Source: Variovorax saccharolyticus
GTDB taxonomy: Bacteria > Pseudomonadota > Gammaproteobacteria > Burkholderiales > Burkholderiaceae_C
Direction of reading: 5' to 3'
Assembly: GCF_030316765.1 (NCBI RefSeq)
Contig: NZ_JASZYT010000008.1
Span: 1 to 64,000, forward strand
DNA: 64,000 bases
Numbering within the stretch: the first letter of the stretch is position 1; each line of letters starts with the position of its first letter. A model generated the notes under the pieces. That model searched no databases and was not told where the DNA came from. It saw only the letters and a list, made by a program, of their open reading frames with translations. Positions 48,819 to 57,111 of this stretch are shown here, piece after piece. Position numbers and translations under genes: made by a program.

Positions 48819-49486
48819 ACTCGCTCGACATGCCGCAACTGCTCGCGCTGGCCGCCGCGCTCGGCTGGGCCAGCGGCGTGCGCCTGTACCTGGTGGTGCT
48901 GCTGACCGGCCTCGCCGGCTATCTGGGCTGGATTCCGTTGCCGAGCGGCCTGCAGTTGCTCGCGCACCCGGTGGTGCTGGCGGCCAGCGGCTTCATGGTC
49001 TTCGTCGAGTTCTTCGCCGACAAGATCCCGGGCCTCGATTCGATCTGGGACATGGTCCATACGGCGATCCGCATCCCTGCCGGGGCTGCGCTCGCGGCGG
49101 GTGTGTTCGGCGCCGACCACGCGGCGATGGCGCTGGTGGCGGCCCTGCTCGGCGGCGGCTTCGCGGCCACCGCGCATGCGGCCAAGGCCACCACGCGGGC
49201 CGCGATCAACACCTCGCCCGAGCCTTTCACCAATGTGGGCGCCTCGCTGGTCGAGGACACGGCGGTGCCGGTCGGCCTGTGGCTGGCGGTGGCGCATCCG
49301 CTGGTGTTCGGGCTGCTGTTCATCGCCGTGCTGGTGCTCAGCGTCTGGTTGATCCGCAAGAGCTGGCGCTTCCTCAAGTCCTTGTTAGGCCGTGTGGCGC
49401 GGATCTTCAGCGGCCGGTCCGATCCCGGCGTGGTGCCCGCCTTCCAGCTCAAGAAAAATCCTCCTGGAGACTCATCGAATGTTTAA
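48815..49486 (+). CDS. DUF4126 membrane protein
   Basis: A 223-residue inner-membrane protein with five or six predicted helices and the DUF4126 blocks GWASGVRLYLVVLLTGLAGY, VEFFADKIPGLDSIWDMVHT and ATTRAAINTSPEPFTNVGAS. The function is unknown. It overlaps liuC by 4 bases and liuD by 8 bases, so it is locked into the leucine operon. Its C-terminus is basic and cytoplasmic. Confidence 0.88.
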   Translation: MNSLDMPQLLALAAALGWASGVRLYLVVLLTGLAGYLGWIPLPSGLQLLAHPVVLAASGFMVFVEFFADKIPGLDSIWDMVHTAIRIPAGAALAAGVFGADHAAMALVAALLGGGFAATAHAAKATTRAAINTSPEPFTNVGASLVEDTAVPVGLWLAVAHPLVFGLLFIAVLVLSVWLIRKSWRFLKSLLGRVARIFSGRSDPGVVPAFQLKKNPPGDSSNV

Positions 49487-51473
49487 GAAGATCCTGATCG
49501 CCAACCGTGGCGAGATCGCTTGCCGCGTGGCTTCGACGGCGCGCCGCATGGCCATCCGGACGGTGGCGGTGTACTCCGACGCCGACGCCCACGCCAACCA
49601 CGTGCGCGCCTGCGACGAGTCGGTGTACCTCGGCGGCAGTGCGCCCAAGGACAGCTACCTGCGCTGGGAGAAGATCCTCGAGGCCGCCAAGGCCACGGGC
49701 GCCGAGGCGGTGCACCCGGGCTACGGCTTCCTGAGCGAGAACGAGGAATTCGCGCAGGCCTGCGCCGATGCGGGCCTGGTCTTCATCGGCCCGCCGCCGT
49801 CGGCGATCAAGGCCATGGGCCTCAAGGCGGAGTCGAAGCAGCTCATGGAGAAGGCCCGTGTGCCGCTGGTGCCGGGCTACCACGGCAGCGACCAGGACCC
49901 GGCGCTGCTGCAGCGCGAGGCCGACCGCATCGGCTACCCGGTGCTGATCAAGGCCAGCGCGGGTGGCGGCGGCAAGGGCATGCGGGTGGTTGAGAAGGCC
50001 GCGGACTTTGCCGCGGCGCTGGCCTCGTGCCAGCGCGAGGCGATCAACAGCTTCGGCGACGACGCGGTGCTGATCGAGAAGTACGTGCAGCGGCCGCGCC
50101 ACATCGAGATCCAGGTCTTCGGCGACACGCAGGGCAACTACGTCTACCTGTTCGAGCGCGACTGCTCGGTGCAGCGCCGCCACCAGAAGGTGCTTGAAGA
50201 AGCGCCCGCGCCCGGCATGACCGAGGCGATGCGCAGGCAGATGGGCGAGGCGGCCGTGGCGGCGGCGCGGGCCGTGAACTACGTCGGCGCCGGCACGGTG
50301 GAATTCATCGTCGAGCAGCGCGGCGACGCCGAGATGAATTTCTTCTTCATGGAGATGAATACGCGGTTGCAGGTGGAGCATCCCGTGACCGAGGCGATCA
50401 CCGGGCTCGACCTCGTCGAGTGGCAGCTGCGCGTGGCTTCGGGCGAGGCATTGCCGCTGAAGCAGGAGCAGCTGCAGATCCATGGCCACGCGATCGAGGC
50501 GCGCATCTGCGCCGAGAACCCCGACAACAATTTCCTGCCCGCCACCGGCACGCTGCGCGTCTATCGCAAGCCTCAGGCGACGGCCTTCCAGCGCAGCCGC
50601 GTGCGCATCGACGACGGTGTGCGCGAAGGCGGCGTGATCTCGCCCTTCTACGATTCGATGATCGCCAAGCTGATCGTGCACGGCGCCACGCGCGAGGAAG
50701 CGCTGGCCCGGCTCGACCTCGCGCTGGCGCAGACCCACATCGTCGGCGTGGCGACCAACGTGCAGTTCCTGCGCGGCATCCTGCGCACCGATTCGTTCGC
50801 CAACGCGAAGCTCGACACCGCACTGATCGAGCGCGAGCGCGCCGTGCTGTTCGACCAGGAGCCGCTGGGCCTGCCGCTGGCGGCCGCGGCATCGATCGCG
50901 CGCACGCTGCTGGCCGAAGCGGCGAGTGCCAATGGCGATCCCTTCAGCCGGCGCGATGGTTGGCAGTCGCATGGCGTGGCGACGCGGCCCTTCGAATTCG
51001 AGTTCCGCGGCGAGCTGAAGAGCGCCACGCTGCGCTACCTGCACGATGGCGCGCTGTGGCTGCAGGTCGGCGACGTGGCCGGGCCGTTGGTGATCGGCAG
51101 CTTTCCCTCGGGCGAGCTCGAACTGCAGTTCAATGGCCAGCGCCACACGCTCGATGTCTACCAGGACGAAGACACGGCCTATGTGTTCGGCGCCGCGGGC
51201 GCGACCCGGATCCTCGCCATCGACCGCCTCGCGCATGCGGGCGAGACCCATGCCGAAGGCGGCCGGCTGACTGCGCCGATGCCCGGCAAGGTCGTGTCCT
51301 TCGCGGTCAAGGCCGGCGACAAGGTCAGCCGCGGCCAGCCGCTGGCCGTGATGGAGGCGATGAAGATGGAGCACACGATCGCGGCGCCGGCGGATGGCAC
51401 GGTCGAGGAGCTGCTGTACGTGCCGGGGGACCAGGTCGCCGAGGGGGCCGAGTTGCTGCGCATCGCGGTTTAA
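49479..51473 (+). CDS. liuD: 3-Methylcrotonyl-CoA carboxylase alpha subunit
   Basis: Biotin-carrying subunit, 664 residues. Biotin carboxylase domain (1-450) starts MFKKILIANRGEIACRVAST with ATP-grasp loop KASAGGGGKGMRVV and QRRHQKVLEEAPAP; a BT domain for beta-subunit contact follows, then the biotinyl domain with the modified Lys629 in EAMKMEHT. Chosen ATG has GGAG 10 bases upstream and overlaps the DUF4126 stop. Completes MCC with liuB. Confidence 0.97.
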   Translation: MFKKILIANRGEIACRVASTARRMAIRTVAVYSDADAHANHVRACDESVYLGGSAPKDSYLRWEKILEAAKATGAEAVHPGYGFLSENEEFAQACADAGLVFIGPPPSAIKAMGLKAESKQLMEKARVPLVPGYHGSDQDPALLQREADRIGYPVLIKASAGGGGKGMRVVEKAADFAAALASCQREAINSFGDDAVLIEKYVQRPRHIEIQVFGDTQGNYVYLFERDCSVQRRHQKVLEEAPAPGMTEAMRRQMGEAAVAAARAVNYVGAGTVEFIVEQRGDAEMNFFFMEMNTRLQVEHPVTEAITGLDLVEWQLRVASGEALPLKQEQLQIHGHAIEARICAENPDNNFLPATGTLRVYRKPQATAFQRSRVRIDDGVREGGVISPFYDSMIAKLIVHGATREEALARLDLALAQTHIVGVATNVQFLRGILRTDSFANAKLDTALIERERAVLFDQEPLGLPLAAAASIARTLLAEAASANGDPFSRRDGWQSHGVATRPFEFEFRGELKSATLRYLHDGALWLQVGDVAGPLVIGSFPSGELELQFNGQRHTLDVYQDEDTAYVFGAAGATRILAIDRLAHAGETHAEGGRLTAPMPGKVVSFAVKAGDKVSRGQPLAVMEAMKMEHTIAAPADGTVEELLYVPGDQVAEGAELLRIAV

Positions 51474-51482
51474 GCTTCGGAG

Positions 51483-52427
51483 ATGACTTCCTCCCCGATC
51501 CGAATCACCGTCTGCCTGACCGACAACCGTCCCGATCCCTGGATCGAGGGCCTCCGCGCCGCCCTGCCTGAAGCCGTGGTGGAGAACTGGACCCCCGGCG
51601 CCGCACCCGCCGACCATGCCGTGGTCTGGGCGCCGCCGCAGCAATTCCTCGACGAGCAGCCGGCACTGCGCGGGCTGTTCAACATCGGCGCCGGTGTCGA
51701 TGCGCTGCTCAAGCTCAAGGTGGCGCCGCAGACCCAGGTCGTTCGGCTCGACGATGCCGGCATGTCGGTGCAGATGGCCGAGTACGTCTGCCATGCGCTG
51801 TTCCGGCATTTCCGCGAGTTCGATGCCTACGAGGCCGAGGCGCGAGCCGGCCGCTGGAGCTATCGCAAGCCGCGCGAGCGCAAGGATTTCGCGGTCGGCG
51901 TGATGGGGCTAGGCGTGCTCGGCGAGCGCGTGGCCAAGGCCGTGGCGCAGTTCGAGTTTCCGGTCAACGGCTGGAGCCGGTCGCCCAAGCGGATCGAAGG
52001 GCTGCACTGCTTCGCCGGCGAGTCCCGCTTCGACGACTTCCTCGGTGCCAGCCGCGTGCTCGTGAACCTGCTGCCGCTGACCCCCGAGACGCGCGGCATC
52101 CTGAACCGCGACACGCTGTCGAAGTTGAACGGCGGCCGCTCCGGCGGCTACCTGATCAACGTGGCGCGCGGCGCCCACCTGGTCGACGACGACCTGATCC
52201 CGCTGCTCGACAGCGGCCAGCTCGCGGGCGCCACGCTCGATGTCTTCAATGTCGAGCCGCTGCCGGCCGGACATCCGTTCTGGTCGCATCCGAAGATCAT
52301 GGTGACGCCGCACGGCTCGGCGCGGACCGAGCGCGACACGTCGATCGCGCAGATCGCGGGGAAGATCCGGGCGATGGAGCGCGGGGAGGCGGTGGCGGGC
52401 GTGGTGGACGCGGCGCGGGGGTATTGA
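51483..52427 (+). CDS. ghrA: Glyoxylate/hydroxypyruvate reductase A (GhrA-like)
   Basis: A 314-residue D-2-hydroxyacid dehydrogenase. NAD(P) site is GVMGLGVLGERVA; catalytic Arg, Glu and His are in LINVARGAHLVDDD, DVFNVEPLP and MVTPHGSART. It matches the short GhrA branch that reduces glyoxylate and hydroxypyruvate. It is 9 bases after liuD, and may dispose of glyoxylate made through the glyoxylate shunt (inference). Confidence 0.9.
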   Translation: MTSSPIRITVCLTDNRPDPWIEGLRAALPEAVVENWTPGAAPADHAVVWAPPQQFLDEQPALRGLFNIGAGVDALLKLKVAPQTQVVRLDDAGMSVQMAEYVCHALFRHFREFDAYEAEARAGRWSYRKPRERKDFAVGVMGLGVLGERVAKAVAQFEFPVNGWSRSPKRIEGLHCFAGESRFDDFLGASRVLVNLLPLTPETRGILNRDTLSKLNGGRSGGYLINVARGAHLVDDDLIPLLDSGQLAGATLDVFNVEPLPAGHPFWSHPKIMVTPHGSARTERDTSIAQIAGKIRAMERGEAVAGVVDAARGY

Positions 52428-52545
52428 ACATTGCCCGGTTCGGCCCACAGATGATCCCCGCCTGCCCAAATCCCACTGAGCGCCATGCCGATCCGGATGC
52501 GGAGAAAATGGCTGCTGCACCTTTCTCACCGACTGCGAGCGCCCC

Positions 52546-53466
52546 ATGAACCTCCCCTCCAAAGTCAAGATCGTCGACGTCGGCCCGCGCGACGGACTCC
52601 AGAACGAGAAGCAACCCGTGCCGGCCGAGATCAAGATCGGCCTCGTGCACCGGCTGCAGGACGCCGGCCTGACGGAGATCGAAGTCACGAGCTTCGTCTC
52701 GCCCAAGTGGGTCCCGCAGATGGCCGACAACGCCGAAGTCATGCGCGGCATTCGCCGCAAGCCCGGCGTGCGCTATTCGGTGCTGACGCCCAACATGAAG
52801 GGCTTCGAGGCCGCGATCGCCGCGCCGCGCGAAGAGTGGCCCGACGAGATCGTGGTCTTCGGCGCCGCCAGCGAAGCCTTCAGCCAGCGCAACATCAACT
52901 GCTCGATCGCCGAGAGCATCGAGCGCTTCCGCCCGGTGGTGGCAGCGGCCCGCGAACACGGCATCCATGTGCGCGCCGCCATGTCCTGCGCCGTGGGCTG
53001 CCCCTACGAAGGCGAGATCGCACCGTCGCGGGTCGACATGCTGGCCGGCCTCCTGAAGGAGATCGGCGTGCAGCACGTCGGTGTGGCCGACACCATCGGC
53101 GTCGGCACGCCAGTCAAGGTTCAGCGCGCGATCGAGGCCACGCTCAAGCACTTCGGCGTCGACGACATCTCGGGCCACTACCACGACACCTACGGGCAGG
53201 CACTGGGCAACACGCTGGCCAGCCTCGAGATGGGCGTCTGGCAGTACGACACCTCGTCGGCCGGCCTCGGCGGCTGCCCCTACGCCAAGGGCGCGACCGG
53301 CAACGTCGCGACCGAGGACGTGGTCTACATGCTGCATGGCATGGGCATCGAGACCGGCATCGACCTCGACAAGCTGATCGACGCCGGCGTCTACATCAGC
53401 GAGGCGCTGAGTCGCGAGCCGAACTCGCGGGCCTCCAAGGCGATCCGCAACAAGAGGACCGTCTGA
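52546..53466 (+). CDS. liuE: Hydroxymethylglutaryl-CoA lyase
   Basis: Last step of leucine degradation: HMG-CoA to acetoacetate and acetyl-CoA. The 306 residues show IVDVGPRDGLQNEKQPVP (substrate and metal site), GHYHDTYGQALGN (metal His) and the signature GLGGCPYAKGATGNVATED with catalytic Cys244. The 118 bases before it hold no obvious motif. A family A repeat copy follows the stop. Confidence 0.97.
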   Translation: MNLPSKVKIVDVGPRDGLQNEKQPVPAEIKIGLVHRLQDAGLTEIEVTSFVSPKWVPQMADNAEVMRGIRRKPGVRYSVLTPNMKGFEAAIAAPREEWPDEIVVFGAASEAFSQRNINCSIAESIERFRPVVAAAREHGIHVRAAMSCAVGCPYEGEIAPSRVDMLAGLLKEIGVQHVGVADTIGVGTPVKVQRAIEATLKHFGVDDISGHYHDTYGQALGNTLASLEMGVWQYDTSSAGLGGCPYAKGATGNVATEDVVYMLHGMGIETGIDLDKLIDAGVYISEALSREPNSRASKAIRNKRTV

Positions 53467-53472
53467 TGACAT

Positions 53473-53520
53473 GCCCCCACGCTCATCGCTTCGCTTATCG
53501 CTGCCCGTGGCCGGGCGGGC
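53473..53520. repeat. GC-rich interspersed repeat family A, copy 3 (shortened)
   Basis: Reads GCCCCCACGCTCATC, then GCTTCGCTTATCGCTGCCC, matching the reverse strand of copy 2 with a few changes, then a GCCGGGCGGGC end. It fills the 60-base gap between liuE and the ybaK-like gene, so the ribosome-binding region of that gene lies within the repeat. Confidence 0.8.
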
Positions 53521-53526
53521 ATTGAC

Positions 53527-54015
53527 ATGTGCGGTGCCGAGTTGACCTCGTTGCCCGAGGGCGTGCAGCGCGTCGCCCGACTGCTGCAGGACAAGGGCCA
53601 TCCGCACGCGCCGCAGATGCTCGACGACGCCGCGCGCACCGCTCAGCAGGCCGCCGATGCCCTTGGCATCGAGGTGGCGCAGATCGCCAAGAGCATCGTC
53701 TTCCGGCGCAAGTCGGACGATGCCGCGGTGCTGGTCGTGACCTCGGGCGACAAGCGCGTCGACGAGAAGAAGGTCGAGGCGCTGGTCGGCAAGCTGGGGC
53801 GCGCCGATGCCGAGTTCGTGAAGTCCCGCACCGGCTTCTCGATCGGCGGCGTCTCGCCTTTCGCGCATGCCACCGCGCCGGTGATGCTGATCGACCGCGA
53901 GCTGTTCCGCTTCGAGGAGATCTGGGCCGCGGCCGGCCATCCGCGCGCGGTGGTGCGCCTGCATCCGCAGCAGCTCGAAGGCCTGACCGGCGCGCCGGTC
54001 GAGGATGTGGTGTGA
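53527..54015 (+). CDS. ybaK: YbaK/EbsC-type aminoacyl-tRNA editing protein
   Basis: A 162-residue protein of the YbaK/ProX editing-domain family, which deacylates mischarged tRNAs. Blocks: GIEVAQIAKSIVFR with the conserved Lys, VVTSGDKRVDEKKVEAL, and SIGGVSPFAHATAP, the GxxxP loop. The start is near the edge of a repeat; a later TTG or GTG codon could also begin the protein. It overlaps the DUF1289 start by 4 bases. Confidence 0.9.
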   Translation: MCGAELTSLPEGVQRVARLLQDKGHPHAPQMLDDAARTAQQAADALGIEVAQIAKSIVFRRKSDDAAVLVVTSGDKRVDEKKVEALVGKLGRADAEFVKSRTGFSIGGVSPFAHATAPVMLIDRELFRFEEIWAAAGHPRAVVRLHPQQLEGLTGAPVEDVV

Positions 54016-54263
54016 GCGTCATCGCCACGTTGTCGACGCTGCCCGAGCGCGCGCTGGCAGCGCGCGCCATGGCCCGCGACCTGCCGTCGCCCTGCATCTC
54101 GATCTGCCGCATGGACGCCTCCAGCGGCTTCTGCGAAGGCTGCCTGCGCACCATCGCCGAGATCGCCGGCTGGAGCCGCATGGACGACGCCGGCAAGCGG
54201 AGCGTCTGGCGCGCCATCGAACTGCGCGCCGAGGCCGGCTTCGGCGCAGGGAGCACGCCGTGA
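54012..54263 (+). CDS. DUF1289 small Cys-rich protein
   Basis: An 83-residue protein of the DUF1289 family. The Cys-rich core LPSPCISICRMDASSGFCEG followed by CLRTIAEIAGWSRM carries four Cys that probably bind metal. Function unknown. Start is a GTG that overlaps the ybaK stop (GTGA), and its stop overlaps the next gene's GTG, so all three are coupled. Confidence 0.88.
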   Translation: MSVIATLSTLPERALAARAMARDLPSPCISICRMDASSGFCEGCLRTIAEIAGWSRMDDAGKRSVWRAIELRAEAGFGAGSTP

Positions 54264-54904
54264 AGCACATCAGCTTCCATCTCGACTTCATCTCGCCCTA
54301 TGCCTACCTGGCCTTCGAGCACCTGCCGCAGGCGCTCGAGGGATCGAGCTACAGCGTGGCCTACCGGCCGGTGCTGCTCGGTGCGCTGCTCAAGCACCAT
54401 GGCCAGCTCGGGCCGGCCGAGATCCCGGCCAAGCGCAGCTGGACCTACCGCCACGTGCTGTGGCTCGGCCAGGCACACGGCATTCCGATCCGGATGCCCG
54501 CGACCCACCCCTACAACCCCTTGCCGCATCTGCGGCTGGCGCTGGCGACCAGCGCCGACGGCGACATCAGCCGGCAGGTGGCCGAGACGGTGTTCCGCGA
54601 TGTCTGGCGCAGCGGCGAGGAGCCCGGCGACGCGACGCGCCTGGCGGCGCTGGCGGCGTCGCTGCGGCAACAGCGCGACGCGGGCGGCGACGCGGTCAAG
54701 TCGCAGCTCAAGGCCAGTACCGACGACGCCATCGCGCGGGGCGTTTTCGGCGTGCCGGCCTTCGAGGTCGATGGCCGGCTGTTCTGGGGCTTCGACGGCC
54801 TCGCGATGCTGCGCGCCTACCTGCGCGGCGAAGCCTGGTTCGACGGCCCGGATTGGGCGGCCGCCGACCAGCGTCCATCGCTGCTGCGCAGCAGCAATAA
54901 GTAG
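54260..54904 (+). CDS. DsbA-family 2-hydroxychromene-2-carboxylate isomerase
   Basis: A 214-residue thioredoxin-fold protein of the HCCA isomerase group (kappa-GST-like). It begins KHISFHLDFISPYAYLAFEH, with the Ser that activates glutathione in SPYAY, and ends with the GVFGVPAFEVDGRLFWGFD cis-Pro block. It could be a glutathione-dependent isomerase of aromatic catabolism or a general thiol enzyme. GTG start overlaps the DUF1289 stop. Confidence 0.9.
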   Translation: MKHISFHLDFISPYAYLAFEHLPQALEGSSYSVAYRPVLLGALLKHHGQLGPAEIPAKRSWTYRHVLWLGQAHGIPIRMPATHPYNPLPHLRLALATSADGDISRQVAETVFRDVWRSGEEPGDATRLAALAASLRQQRDAGGDAVKSQLKASTDDAIARGVFGVPAFEVDGRLFWGFDGLAMLRAYLRGEAWFDGPDWAAADQRPSLLRSSNK

Positions 54905-55047
54905 TTTTACTGCGATCTGAAACGTAAGGCGCGGGTTACACCCTAATTCGTCAGCCGCCGTTCAGTTTCGCGACAGCCTCGGGTCAGTCGCCACTCCAAG
55001 AATGCTGCACGTCCCACGCCGTGGGCGCAAATTCAACAGGAGACGAC

Positions 55048-56739
55048 ATGGCAGCCACACTAGATTCAAGGGGAGCGGCAAACGTTCCCCGGCCCATGAG
55101 CAAGGAGGAGAAGAAGGTCATCTTCGCCTCGTCGCTCGGGACCGTTTTCGAGTGGTACGACTTCTATCTGTACGGCTCGCTCGCGCCCGTGATCGCGCGC
55201 CAGTTCTTCAGCGGCCTCGACGCCGGCGCGGCCTTCATCTTCGCGCTGCTTGCCTTCGCTGCCGGCTTCCTGGTGCGCCCCTTCGGCGCCATCGTGTTCG
55301 GCCGTCTCGGCGACATGATCGGCCGCAAGTACACCTTCCTGGTCACGATCCTGATCATGGGCCTGTCGACCTTCATCGTCGGCCTGCTGCCCAGCTACGC
55401 GACCATCGGCGTCGCGGCCCCCGTGATCCTGATCGCGCTGCGCATGCTGCAGGGCCTGGCGCTCGGCGGCGAGTACGGCGGTGCCGCCACCTATGTGGCG
55501 GAGCACTCGCCGCACGGCAAGCGCGGCGCCTACACCTCGTGGATCCAGACCACCGCCACGCTCGGCCTGTTCCTGAGCCTGCTGGTGATCCTGGGTGTCC
55601 GTGAAGGGATGGGCGAAGCCGCCTTCGCCGATTGGGGCTGGCGCATTCCGTTCCTGGTCTCGATCCTGCTGCTCGGCATCTCGGTCTGGATCCGGCTGTC
55701 GCTGTCCGAGTCGCCGGCCTTCCAGAAGATGAAGGCCGAGGGCAAGACCTCGAAGGCGCCGCTGGCCGAATCCTTCGGCCAGTGGAAGAACCTGAAGATC
55801 GTGATCCTGGCGCTGGTGGGCCTGACCGCCGGCCAGGCCGTGGTCTGGTATTCGGGCCAGTTCTACGCGCTATTCTTCCTGACGCAGCAGCTCAAGGTCG
55901 ATGCGACCACCGCCAACCTGATGATCGCCGCCGCGCTGCTGCTCGGCACGCCGTTCTTCGTGGTCTTCGGCACGCTGTCCGACAAGATCGGCCGCAAGCC
56001 GATCATCATGGCCGGCTGCCTGCTGGCGGTCGTGACCTACTTCCCGGTCTTCAAGATGCTGACCGAGAACGCCAACCCCGACCTGGCGCGCGCGCAGGCC
56101 ACGGCCGGCGTCGTCGTGACCGCCGATCCGCGTTCGTGCTCGTTCCAGGGCAACCCGGTGGCCCGCGAGATCGACTTCCGCAGCTCCTGCGACATCGCCA
56201 AGCGCTACCTGGTGCAAAACTCGGTGAGCTATGAGCGCGCCGACGGCCCGCCCGGCTCGCCCGCAGTGGTGAAGATCGGCAACGCGACCATCACGGCGCC
56301 GACCGGCAACGTGGTCAACAGCAAGTTCGACGAAGCCTCGGCCAAGGAGATCGCGGCCTTCAAGAAGAACGTCGCCGAACAGCTGAAGGCCGCTGGCTAT
56401 CCGAGCAAGGCCGACCCGGCGAAGATCAACAAGGGCATGACGGTGGCCCTGCTGTTCTACCTGGTGCTGCTGGTGACCATGGTCTACGGCCCGATCGCTG
56501 CGATGCTGGTCGAACTGTTCCCGACCCGCATCCGCTACACCTCGATGAGCCTGCCGTACCACATCGGCAACGGCTGGTTCGGCGGCCTGCTGCCGACCAC
56601 CGCGTTCGCGATCGTGGCCAGCACCGGCAACATGTACAACGGCCTCTGGTATCCGATCGTCATCGCCGCGATGACGCTGGTGATCGGCACCATCTTCATC
56701 CGCGAGACCAAGGACGTGGACATCTACGCCAACGACTGA
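55048..56739 (+). CDS. MFS transporter, metabolite:H+ symporter type, with large loop
   Basis: A 563-residue major facilitator of the metabolite:H+ symporter group (relatives include ProP, ShiA and KgtP). The early motif SLGTVFEWYDFYLYGSLAPV and the A-motif FGRLGDMIGRKYTFL are typical. The normal length is about 430-450; the extra residues (about 340-462) form a loop between two late helices with two Cys and no membrane segment. The ATG is backed by AGGAGA 6 bases upstream; a GTG nine codons earlier is also in frame. Substrate is likely an organic acid or betaine. Confidence 0.88.
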   Translation: MAATLDSRGAANVPRPMSKEEKKVIFASSLGTVFEWYDFYLYGSLAPVIARQFFSGLDAGAAFIFALLAFAAGFLVRPFGAIVFGRLGDMIGRKYTFLVTILIMGLSTFIVGLLPSYATIGVAAPVILIALRMLQGLALGGEYGGAATYVAEHSPHGKRGAYTSWIQTTATLGLFLSLLVILGVREGMGEAAFADWGWRIPFLVSILLLGISVWIRLSLSESPAFQKMKAEGKTSKAPLAESFGQWKNLKIVILALVGLTAGQAVVWYSGQFYALFFLTQQLKVDATTANLMIAAALLLGTPFFVVFGTLSDKIGRKPIIMAGCLLAVVTYFPVFKMLTENANPDLARAQATAGVVVTADPRSCSFQGNPVAREIDFRSSCDIAKRYLVQNSVSYERADGPPGSPAVVKIGNATITAPTGNVVNSKFDEASAKEIAAFKKNVAEQLKAAGYPSKADPAKINKGMTVALLFYLVLLVTMVYGPIAAMLVELFPTRIRYTSMSLPYHIGNGWFGGLLPTTAFAIVASTGNMYNGLWYPIVIAAMTLVIGTIFIRETKDVDIYAND

Positions 56740-56783
56740 CGGTCGCAGGCACGAGGGCCCGGTCGGCCCTCGGTTCAACAAAG

Positions 56784-56816
56784 AGGCTTCTCGCCGACCC
56801 GGCGCGAGGCCTTTTT
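56784..56816 (+). terminator. Rho-independent terminator after the MFS gene
   Basis: AGGCTTCTCGCCG pairs with CGGCGCGAGGCCT (one mismatch and one GU pair) around a short loop, followed by TTTTT. It lies 44 bases after the transporter stop and separates it from the next gene. Confidence 0.8.
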
Positions 56817-56841
56817 CTTGAACACTCCGGGAGACTCAATC

Positions 56842-57000
56842 ATGTGGAAAATCGTCGTCGGCTTCATCATCTTCGCGGCCATCGTGCTGTACGTGCTCAA
56901 CAAGGCAGGCGGCAATGTCGACATGTCGGGCGAGAAGCACGGCGGCGACGCGCTGCACGCGCCCGAGCCTGCGGCCCCGGCTTCTGCGCCTGCAAAGTAG
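56842..57000 (+). CDS. Small single-pass membrane protein (52 aa)
   Basis: Encodes 52 residues beginning MWKIVVGFIIFAAIVLYVLN, one clear membrane helix, followed by a polar tail with HGGDALHAPEPAAPA rich in Pro and Ala. A CGGGAGA site lies 7 bases upstream of the ATG. I do not recognise the family by name, but such small anchors are common in Comamonadaceae. A TTG-started version of 60 residues is possible but ignores the ribosome binding site. It starts only 25 bases after the terminator. Confidence 0.7.
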   Translation: MWKIVVGFIIFAAIVLYVLNKAGGNVDMSGEKHGGDALHAPEPAAPASAPAK

Positions 57001-57111
57001 CCGCACCGAGCCGCGTGTTTCTGCATGTAAACGCATGACACGCCGCTGAAAGCCCTGCGCCGCCGTGGACCATCCGGCCCCGGCCGGACCGGTCCTCCCG
57101 GTGTTCCTAGA

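Noticed and set aside
53467..53526. A 20-codon open frame (ATGACATGCCCCC...) between liuE and ybaK
   Set aside because: It consists of the family A repeat; such frames recur with the repeat and are not likely to be translated genes.
54902..54930. Possible LiuR-like site (TTTTACTGCG...AAACGTAAGG) before the MFS gene
   Set aside because: Only a part half-site matches (AAACGTAAG) and symmetry is poor, so I do not call it an operator.
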